Shown here: positions 26,350-33,107 of the stretch, one piece after another
Layout of the letters: every line of letters begins with the position of its first letter
How positions within the stretch are numbered: the stretch's first letter is position 1
NCBI RefSeq assembly: GCF_019633745.1
Contig: NZ_CP037968.1
Location: 2,548,789-2,612,788, forward strand
Length of the DNA: 64,000 nt
DNA from: Methanofollis formosanus
GTDB taxonomy: Archaea; Halobacteriota; Methanomicrobia; Methanomicrobiales; Methanofollaceae
Reading direction: 5' to 3'
The notes under the pieces: model-generated
Told to the model about the DNA's origin: nothing
Databases searched by the model: none
Seen by the model: the letters and a program-made list of their open reading frames with translations, nothing else
Program-made: the position numbers and the translations under genes

Positions 26350-27125
26350 AAATCGGCTGTGTAGAATCAGGCATGAGGCGAGCGCCCCGCCTCAAGCATA
26401 CGCAATGAAAATATCAGATCAGATCTGGATCGGTTCTTGACCCTTATCCCTGCGTTCGAGGAGCGAATCGGAGTCAAGCATCGTGCCGCCCCCCGGCTAT
26501 CTTCGTCGTGGGGGGCCCGGGGGGTTTCCCCCCGGCGCGAGACAGCAGGGAAATCTCGACGATTGGGGGCGGCAGATCCATCAGAGGGATTTTCTATCCT
26601 CTGCGTATCGGCTTCAAATGGATATGACGAGTTCAAACGCTCATGCAAACCTGAAGAGAGGATCGTCAGGATCATTTTCATGGTAAACCCTCGCCAATTC
26701 TTGGTGCGAGTGCGATTCGTCGAAGAGAACCATCAAGATGATTTACCATGAAAATCATCCAGACGTTCAGTTCTGGAGGTATGGATGAGAATTTGAACAC
26801 ACAGAGATTCCTCATACCTGATATGCGGAGAACAAAACCGCCTTCAGAACGATCAATCCTCTGCCTTCCCGGCTCAATCTTCATCCCGGGGGTCCGGGCG
26901 GCAAGCGCCCCCGGCATGGTGTTGTGGGAAGGCGTGATGATCAGGCGTGCCGCCCTCATCGCACGATCTTTCCTGCCGTCTCGCGAGAAGATAGACGAGG
27001 GGCGGCGATGGAACACGATCCTCTCCGACTCTTCTCTCTTGAATAAAAGCGATCAAGCAACGGGAAATTTTCATCCCGTATGCTTGAGCCCGGGGCTCAT
27101 GCAAAATTCTACAAAGCCGATTTTC
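26350..27125. mobile_element. MITE-like element 1 with terminal inverted repeats
   Basis: About 776 bases bounded by inverted repeats of about 60 bases: the left end (26350-26414) has CGGCTGTGTAGAATC and CTCAAGCATACG, followed by ATGAAAAT; the right end (27064-27125) is its imperfect inverse (ATTTTCATCCCGTATGCTTG and ATTCTACAAAGCCG). No transposase-length reading frame lies inside. The interior holds a 209-base module at 26484-26692, whose inverse recurs at 52364-52570, and a second module with TCTCGCGAGAAGATAG at about 26870-27010. It occupies the gap between purB and the acetyl-CoA synthase operon. Confidence 0.7.
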
Positions 27126-27189
27126 GGCTCTGTAGACTCTCTCCTGAAGCGAGAGCACGCCCTTGCGATGGTGTGATCCCGGCAGGGAT

Positions 27190-27930
27190 TCATCCGCATC
27201 TCTCCATCACCCACCGGCCAAGCCCTTCCACCGCCGCCCTCGCCGGACTCTTCGGCGGGACCGAGATGACCGGGCGGCCCGCGACGTCGGCCTCCTCGAC
27301 CGCCGGGTCGTACGGGACGACGGCGGCGAGGGGGAGGGGGCCGGCCGCCACCGCCTCGCCCTTCGAGCGGTTGACGACCAGGAAGATCCTCTCCTCGTCG
27401 AGGCCCAGGGCGACAGCGAGGTCCCGGATCCGCAGGGCGGTCCGCAGGCCGCGGGCCGAGGGGTCGGAGACGATGAGGAGGAGGTCGGGCGCCCCGACGG
27501 TGCCGCGGGAGATATGCTCCATCCCTGCCTCGGCGTCGATGACGACGCACCGGTAGTCCTGCACCAGCGAGTCGACGCACTCGCGGAGGAGATCGTTGGC
27601 GAAACAATAGCACCCGGTCCCTTCAGGTCTGCCCATCGCCAGGAGGTCGAAGCCCCCGGCCTCGACGAGCACCCGCCTGAACCGGTAGCCGATGTAGGCC
27701 CGCCGGTCCATTCCCGGCGGGATGTTCCTGGTGAACGCCTCCTCCCGCATCGTGCCGAGGGTCTCCTCGACGGCGACCCCCATCGCCTCGTGGAGGTTGG
27801 CGTTCGGGTCGGCGTCCACCACGAGGACCGGGCGCACGCCGGCGACGACGAGGGCGTCGACCAGCAGGGCGGCGAGCGTCGTCTTCCCGGTCCCGCCTTT
27901 CCCGGCGATCGCGACGGTGCAGGGGTTCAT
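27190..27930 (-). CDS. acsF: Nickel-insertion ATPase, AcsF/CooC family
   Basis: 246 residues. MinD/NifH-type P-loop ATPase: AGKGGTGKTTLAALL at about 9-23, switch region VDADPNANLHEAMG, and the CXC metal-binding pair in GTGCYCFANDLL (Cys107, Cys109) that defines the CooC/AcsF maturation proteins. These load nickel into carbon monoxide dehydrogenase (CooC) or into the A-cluster of acetyl-CoA synthase (AcsF). As acsB is in the operon and no CO dehydrogenase gene is, AcsF is the better reading. The ATG follows GGGAGGGGGGAAG and overlaps the stop of the methionine synthase gene (ATGA). Last gene of the operon. Confidence 0.85.
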   Translation of the reverse strand: MNPCTVAIAGKGGTGKTTLAALLVDALVVAGVRPVLVVDADPNANLHEAMGVAVEETLGTMREEAFTRNIPPGMDRRAYIGYRFRRVLVEAGGFDLLAMGRPEGTGCYCFANDLLRECVDSLVQDYRCVVIDAEAGMEHISRGTVGAPDLLLIVSDPSARGLRTALRIRDLAVALGLDEERIFLVVNRSKGEAVAAGPLPLAAVVPYDPAVEEADVAGRPVISVPPKSPARAAVEGLGRWVMERCG

Positions 27931-28949
27931 CTTCCCCCCTCCCGCGCCCTGCGGGCGACCGCCGCGGCGGCCTCCATGATCGCCTCGGCCCCCGCGTCGT
28001 CCGTCGCCCTGATCCCGCAGGTCGGCGTGACCAGCGAACGGTCGACGAAGGTGTCGTCGCCGACCAGGTCCGCGACCGTCCGCCTGATCGCGGCGAAGCG
28101 CCCGTGGATGCGGTCGAGTTCCCCGGCGTCCGGCGCCGGGCGGTCGGCCGGGACCACTCCCCATGCGACGACCCCGCCCCCTTCGAGGTACGCCGCCAGG
28201 TCGTCGCCGTACAGGAGAAACTCGCGGGCATGGGCGTGGGCGTCGAAGGAGACGAGGGACGGAGAGAGGGAGAAGACGAAGCCCCAGTCGGTGTTCGCGC
28301 AGCAGTGGATACCGACGCCTCCTTCGAGGAGGGCGGCGACGTCGGCGAAGGAGGAGCGGACCGTCTCCTCGTCCAGGGGGACGACCGGCGAACCGAGGGC
28401 GGTGAGGTAGGGCTCGTTGAGCACCACGACCGTCGGCACCCCGTGCGCCTGCATCCTCTCCTCGAACCACCGCGTCCGCAGGGCGAGCGCCTTTCCCAGG
28501 ACGTCGGCGTACGCCCCGTCATAGTGGACAGGCCGGCGCTCTGCGTCCACCGCCTGCATCCCCATCGTCGCCGGGCCGGTGACCTGGCACTTCAGGAGAG
28601 CGGCGCCGGAGAGGTCGTACGCCATCAGGCGGTGGAAGCCCGAGGCCGTCGCCGCCGATGCGGCGTACCCGGCGTACCGCTCCTCCAGGTAGTCCATCAG
28701 CACCGCCTCCATCGCCTCGTCGGCGGCGGTGTCGACGGTCACTTTCCCGTCGCGGACCTCCGCACCGGGCAGGCACTCCGCCTCCGCCAGGACGATCGCC
28801 TCGAGGGGGTTTTTGTTCGGGAGGGTCGGGGCGTACGGCACCTCGGGGAAGGCGGCGAGGACCGCCCGGCAGGCGGCGTCGGGGTCGCGGTGCGGCAGGG
28901 CGCCGACCCCGGTCGCCCGCAGTCCGGCCGCGGGGATCACGCCTGCCAT
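27927..28949 (-). CDS. Core methionine synthase, MesB/MesC-like (MetE fold, no folate domain)
   Basis: 340 residues from the ATG at 28949, which follows GAGGTGG. This is a single MetE-type barrel of the UROD/MetE superfamily. The zinc site that binds homocysteine is visible: His215 and Cys217 in GIHCCANTDWG, and Cys311 in TPTCGIRA, matching HxC and the PxCG of MetE. The N-terminal folate-binding half of MetE is absent. Core methionine synthases of the MesB and MesC families are predicted to take methyl groups from the corrinoid iron-sulfur protein of the Wood-Ljungdahl pathway, and here the gene is coupled to those very genes (13-base overlap with acsV). MesB versus MesC cannot be told by eye. 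Other corrinoid:thiol methyltransferases (MtaA type) are the alternative. Confidence 0.75.
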   Translation of the reverse strand: MAGVIPAAGLRATGVGALPHRDPDAACRAVLAAFPEVPYAPTLPNKNPLEAIVLAEAECLPGAEVRDGKVTVDTAADEAMEAVLMDYLEERYAGYAASAATASGFHRLMAYDLSGAALLKCQVTGPATMGMQAVDAERRPVHYDGAYADVLGKALALRTRWFEERMQAHGVPTVVVLNEPYLTALGSPVVPLDEETVRSSFADVAALLEGGVGIHCCANTDWGFVFSLSPSLVSFDAHAHAREFLLYGDDLAAYLEGGGVVAWGVVPADRPAPDAGELDRIHGRFAAIRRTVADLVGDDTFVDRSLVTPTCGIRATDDAGAEAIMEAAAAVARRAREGGR

Positions 28950-30856
28950 TGCCCCCACCTCTTTCGCAGCCTGCACTCTTCGAGCATCCTCTGCACCGTC
29001 GGGAAGAGGGCGAGGTCGGTGTGCGGGAGGAAACAGCTCTGCGTGTACCGGTCCATGAACCCCGGGTCCGCGTTCAGTTCGATATAGGTGACCGTCCGTG
29101 CGATCCGGTCGAGGGCCTTCCTCCGCTCGCGGCTGACGAGGGCCTGGTTCGCCCCGGTGATCGCCCCGTTCCCGAGGTTTTTCACCCGCTCGAGGGGCAC
29201 CTCCGGGATGAGGCCGATGGTGACGGCGTTCTCCTTCTCGATGTAGTTGCCGAAGGCCCCTGAGAAGAAGACGTTGGCGAGGTCGTCGTGGCCGATCCCG
29301 GCCGCGTCCATCAGGGTGATGCAGGCCGCGAGCACCGCCGCCTTGCTCATGATCAGGTTCCTGATGTCGTGGCCGGTGATCACGATATCTTTCCCCGCCC
29401 CGCTCTCCTCCTCCCAGGCGACGACGTACTCCGGGAAGTGGCGCCCCATCCGTATCCGCGGGTGGTCGATGCCGGTGTCGATCTGGCCGGTCCGGTCGAT
29501 GACGCAGGCGCGGATCAGGCCGGCGAGGAGGTCGATCAGCCCTGAACCACAGATGCCGACCGGCGGGACGCGGTTGATCGTCTCGAAGGCGGGTTCGAGG
29601 GTGGCCTCGTCGATCCGCACCCGCTCGATCGCCCCCGGGTTCGCCCGCATCCCGAAGAGCACCTCCCCACCCTCCAGGGCCGGTCCGGCCGCCCCGGCGC
29701 AGGCGAGCATCCAGTCCCGCCCGCCGAGGACCGCCTCGAAGTTGGTGCCGATGTCGATGAGGAGCGAGACCTCGTCCTGGTCGGCCATCCCTGACGTGAG
29801 GATGTCGGCGACGATGTCGCCGCCGATGAAGTTCGAGACCGCGGGGAAGGTGAAGACCCCGGCGGTCGGGGCGACGGCGAGGCCGAGGCGCTGCGCTGTC
29901 GTGGTGAACGTCCGCCTCACCACCGGGACGTAGGGTTCGGCGATCATGTAGGCCGGGTCGATGCCGAGGAGGAGGTGGGTCATCACCGTGTTGCCGGCGA
30001 CCGTCACCTCGTAGATGTCCTCGAGATCGATCCCGGCGGCGTCGGCCGCGGCGGTGAGCGCGGTGTTGATGCTCACGGCCGCGAGTTCCTGGAGGTGGCC
30101 GGTGCCGTTCTTCTTCGCGTAGTTCACGCGGGAGAGGATGTCCTCGCCGCAGGAGATCTGCCGGTTATAGTTCGAGGCCGTCGAGAGGACGCGGCCGCCG
30201 GCGAGGTCCCAGAGGTAGGCGACGACCGTCGTCGTCCCGAGGTCCACCGCCGCCCCGTACAGCCGCGCCCGGGTCTCCCCTTCCTCGACGTTGATGAGGC
30301 GGTAGCCGCCGGGCACCAGGGCGACCGTCGCCGTGCACCGCCACCTGCCGTGGCGGAGGACGACCGGGATCTTCCTGAGCATCTCGAGAGGTGCGTAGAT
30401 CTTCGTCGCCGCCGGTCCGCCGCTGTGCTCCACCCCTTCGAGGAGCCGCGCCAGGTCTGCCGAGGGGTCGTCCAGGGTGGGCGGGGCGAGCGTGAGGGCG
30501 TACTTCCGCACCGACGGGCTGACCGGGACGTCGAGGGGTCGGGCGTCCACCAGGATCTTCTGTTCCTGCACCAGGGTCCGCGCCGGGACCTCGATGCGGG
30601 CGTCGCTGAAGACCCGGGTCTGGCAGGCGAGGCAGGCGCCGGCGTCGAGTTCAGCGGTCTCGAAGAGGACGCCGAACTTCTCCCGGTCAAAGATCGTCTC
30701 CCCGCTCTCGACGCGGACGATGCATTTGCCGCACTTCCCCTGCCCGCCGCAGACGACGTTCATCACGAGTCCGGCCTTCTGCGCCGCTTCCAGCACCGTG
30801 GCGCCCTGTGTGACCCGGGCCTTCCGGTAGCCAGGGAGGAAGGTGACGATCGGCAT
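28937..30856 (-). CDS. acsV: Reductive activator of corrinoid protein (RACo)
   Basis: 639 residues. It has a plant-type [2Fe-2S] ferredoxin domain at about 1-95 with Cys36, Cys42, Cys45 and the CLAC pair (75, 78), then a linker and a DUF4445 ASKHA domain (about 200-630) with ATP-binding AAVDLGTTTVVAYLWDL, LLIDIGTNFEAVLGG and GAFGNYIEKENAV. This is the architecture of RACo, which uses ATP binding to drive an electron uphill and reactivate oxidised Co(II) in the corrinoid iron-sulfur protein. The ATG follows GGAGGGAT and is immediately after the acsC stop. MtaA-system activators (RamA) differ in carrying 4Fe-4S domains at the C-terminus. Confidence 0.9.
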   Translation of the reverse strand: MPIVTFLPGYRKARVTQGATVLEAAQKAGLVMNVVCGGQGKCGKCIVRVESGETIFDREKFGVLFETAELDAGACLACQTRVFSDARIEVPARTLVQEQKILVDARPLDVPVSPSVRKYALTLAPPTLDDPSADLARLLEGVEHSGGPAATKIYAPLEMLRKIPVVLRHGRWRCTATVALVPGGYRLINVEEGETRARLYGAAVDLGTTTVVAYLWDLAGGRVLSTASNYNRQISCGEDILSRVNYAKKNGTGHLQELAAVSINTALTAAADAAGIDLEDIYEVTVAGNTVMTHLLLGIDPAYMIAEPYVPVVRRTFTTTAQRLGLAVAPTAGVFTFPAVSNFIGGDIVADILTSGMADQDEVSLLIDIGTNFEAVLGGRDWMLACAGAAGPALEGGEVLFGMRANPGAIERVRIDEATLEPAFETINRVPPVGICGSGLIDLLAGLIRACVIDRTGQIDTGIDHPRIRMGRHFPEYVVAWEEESGAGKDIVITGHDIRNLIMSKAAVLAACITLMDAAGIGHDDLANVFFSGAFGNYIEKENAVTIGLIPEVPLERVKNLGNGAITGANQALVSRERRKALDRIARTVTYIELNADPGFMDRYTQSCFLPHTDLALFPTVQRMLEECRLRKRWGQWQA

Positions 30857-32188
30857 CTATCCCTCCGTCTCCGTCTCCAGGAACTCCCCGATCTCCGCGG
30901 CGTCGCGCGGCCCGACCCGCACCGTCCATCCGGTCGCCTCCTCGATCCTCCCCGAGAGGGGCGCTGCGAAGCCCGGGATGACGATGGTGCGGTGGCCCAC
31001 GGTCCCGGCAAGGTCCGTGGCCTCGATCGCTTTTTTCACCACCTCTTCATCGAGTTTTCCGCCGGCGACCGCCGTCAGGACCGAGAGCCCCGCGGTGTCC
31101 ACGACGAAGAGGTAGCAGGGAACCTTCGCGGCCTCCAGGTAGCCAAGGAGGGTGAAGTAGGTGAGGGAGAAGTTCACCGAGAGGAGGACGGGTGCGTCCC
31201 TGCCGGGATTGTTCACCGGGTAGATGCCGGGCGCCACCTGGATGGGTTTCTGCGGGTCGGTGTAGATGTTCTGGCGGAGAGTGAGGGCGGCGAGGAGGGA
31301 AGGGTGCGGCAGGGGCGGGACGGCGATGACGCCGGCATACCTGAGGATCCCGGCGGCGAGGGCGGCGTCGGTGCCGAGGGGCACGGTGTCCAGGTAGAGG
31401 GGGTACCCGAGGTCTGGCGCCGCCCTCGTCACGGCGTGCTCCCGGAGGTGCGAGGCCCGCGCCACGAAGTCCCCCATCGTCCGCGGCGCCGGGTCCAGGA
31501 GGACGGCCGGGGCGCCGGCGGCGGTGCACTGAGCGGCGAGGTCGGCGAGTTTCACCTGGGTTTCTGCCCGCACGACGAGCGGGCACCCGTAGCGCTTTGC
31601 GAGGGCCGCCATCTCCGCGTGGTTCTCCGTCGTCGCCGCGTGGATGAGGGGGAGGAACTGGCCGCAGACCCGGAGGGCCGCCTCATGAGCGGCGGGGTCG
31701 GCGGCGATGAGGAGGCGGGGGAGGTCGCCGCACTCCCCGACGGCCATGGCGGCCGCGGCAAAGCGGTCGGGATCGCCGCTCTCGCACCTGAGCGCGATCC
31801 CGTCGAGGGTCAGGTCCTGCCCGACCCGGTGGACGACGAAGTCCCGCACCTCCTCCGCGGTCCTCCTGATCTCCGCCACCGGCGAGGTGTCGGCGGCGCA
31901 GACCATGATGCCCGGGCGGTGGTAGAAGGTCTTCTCGTGCCTGAACATCACGATCTCCTCTCCGACGGTGAAGGAGCGGGCGCCGACGCCGACCGTCACC
32001 GCCCGCACCGGCGGCCTGGTCGCCCCGCCGAGGAGGGCCTTCGTCTCCTCGTCCAGGTACGGACAGCGTTCGGGTTCGACGCCGCCGGCGGCGAGTTTCA
32101 TCGCGAAGGCGAGGCAGGTCGGGAACCCGCACTCCTTGCAGTTGGTCTTTGGCAGGAGTTTGTAGACTTCGAGCGCCTTCATGGCCAT
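30857..32188 (-). CDS. acsC: Corrinoid iron-sulfur protein large subunit
   Basis: 443 residues from the ATG at 32188 (GGGAGGGAG upstream); a second ATG two codons on overlaps the acsD stop. The N-terminal [4Fe-4S] domain is shown by Cys17, Cys20, Cys25 and Cys42 (TNCKECGFPTCLAF...RCPYL). A TIM barrel follows, then a C-terminal corrinoid-binding domain from about 320 (APVLLSVNFSLTYFTLLGYLE; VVDTAGLSVLTAVAGGKLDE). This protein carries the methyl group on cobalt between methyl donors, acetyl-CoA synthase and acceptors. In archaea the same protein is CdhE. Sits between acsD and acsV. Confidence 0.93.
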   Translation of the reverse strand: MAMKALEVYKLLPKTNCKECGFPTCLAFAMKLAAGGVEPERCPYLDEETKALLGGATRPPVRAVTVGVGARSFTVGEEIVMFRHEKTFYHRPGIMVCAADTSPVAEIRRTAEEVRDFVVHRVGQDLTLDGIALRCESGDPDRFAAAAMAVGECGDLPRLLIAADPAAHEAALRVCGQFLPLIHAATTENHAEMAALAKRYGCPLVVRAETQVKLADLAAQCTAAGAPAVLLDPAPRTMGDFVARASHLREHAVTRAAPDLGYPLYLDTVPLGTDAALAAGILRYAGVIAVPPLPHPSLLAALTLRQNIYTDPQKPIQVAPGIYPVNNPGRDAPVLLSVNFSLTYFTLLGYLEAAKVPCYLFVVDTAGLSVLTAVAGGKLDEEVVKKAIEATDLAGTVGHRTIVIPGFAAPLSGRIEEATGWTVRVGPRDAAEIGEFLETETEG

Positions 32189-33096
32189 CCCGCTCCCTCC
32201 CAGAGGTCGGCGACCGCTTCTTTGAGCACCCCGACGGTGCGGGGGTGGCGGACGCAGACGATCCCGGCGCCGGCCACCGCCGCGGCGAAGGCGGCATAGA
32301 ACTCCCACTCCACTGCCGTCCCGGCCCGCTCTTCGTCAGGGGCCTCGCGCACTTCCTTTACCGTGAGAGAGTCCTGGGCGGCGCTGATCATCGGCATCGC
32401 CAGGTCGGCGTCGCCCGCGAGGGCGGCGGTGCGGACCCGCTCCATCACCGAGTACGAGTATTCGAAGCCGTACCCGAGGGCGCCGGTATAGGGGTCGATG
32501 ACGATCCGGTCGTGCGACACGCCGGTCTCCCGGAGCAGGATGTTCAACTGTTTTGCCAGGTTGATGTCGATCGGGGTCTGGGCGACGACGGCGTGGCCGT
32601 AGGCAAGGGCGGCGGCCGCGACCGAGCGGTAGCGCTCGGCCTCGGCCGTGCCGAGGAGGAGACGCTCCCCCTCGCCGGCCTCCCCGCACCGCCTGAAGAC
32701 CTCGGTGTCCAGGGCCGGGTCGGCGCTCCCCTCGACGACGAGAGGGAGGCCGGTGGCGGCGAGCACCTCCTCGACCGCCCGCCCGGCCGCCGCAGGGTCG
32801 TCGAAACCCCGTCGCCGCGTGCTCGTCAGGACGAGGCGGACCAGGTCGGCGTTCCACCACTCTTCCGCCGCCCTCGCCCATCCGGCGAGGTCGCCGGCAA
32901 GGTCGCCGACCTCCTCCAGCACGACCGCCGGCCAGAGGGCCGGGTCGTCGCAGATCTCCAGGGCGACCAGCGGCCTGCTCCCCGCGTCGCCCATGCCCGG
33001 CAGGGCCGATGCCCCGCCGATGCGGTACGACCGCGTCCTCGTCCCTCCTTCCGTGCGGGTGGCGCCGACCGCCACCTCCGTGATCCGTTCTGTCAT
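32179..33096 (-). CDS. acsD: Corrinoid iron-sulfur protein small subunit
   Basis: 305 residues, start at 33096 after GGGGAGGGAG. TIM-barrel subunit that pairs with AcsC: YRIGGASALPGMG near the N-terminus, VALEICDDPALWP, AQTPIDINLAKQLNILL, VIDPYTGALGYGFEYSYSVMERVR and DLAMPMISAAQ are the family words (CdhD in archaea). The frame remains open upstream to 34929, but that stretch is the wrong frame of acsB. The length matches bacterial AcsD (about 310-320) rather than the longer archaeal CdhD (often over 400), in line with the other genes here. Confidence 0.92.
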   Translation of the reverse strand: MTERITEVAVGATRTEGGTRTRSYRIGGASALPGMGDAGSRPLVALEICDDPALWPAVVLEEVGDLAGDLAGWARAAEEWWNADLVRLVLTSTRRRGFDDPAAAGRAVEEVLAATGLPLVVEGSADPALDTEVFRRCGEAGEGERLLLGTAEAERYRSVAAAALAYGHAVVAQTPIDINLAKQLNILLRETGVSHDRIVIDPYTGALGYGFEYSYSVMERVRTAALAGDADLAMPMISAAQDSLTVKEVREAPDEERAGTAVEWEFYAAFAAAVAGAGIVCVRHPRTVGVLKEAVADLWEGAGWP

Positions 33097-33107
33097 GCTC
33101 CCTCCCC

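Noticed and set aside
29975-32299. 774-codon open frame opposite acsV/acsC
   Set aside because: Antisense of two well-supported genes; low-complexity Arg/Gly/Asp-rich translation with no domain.
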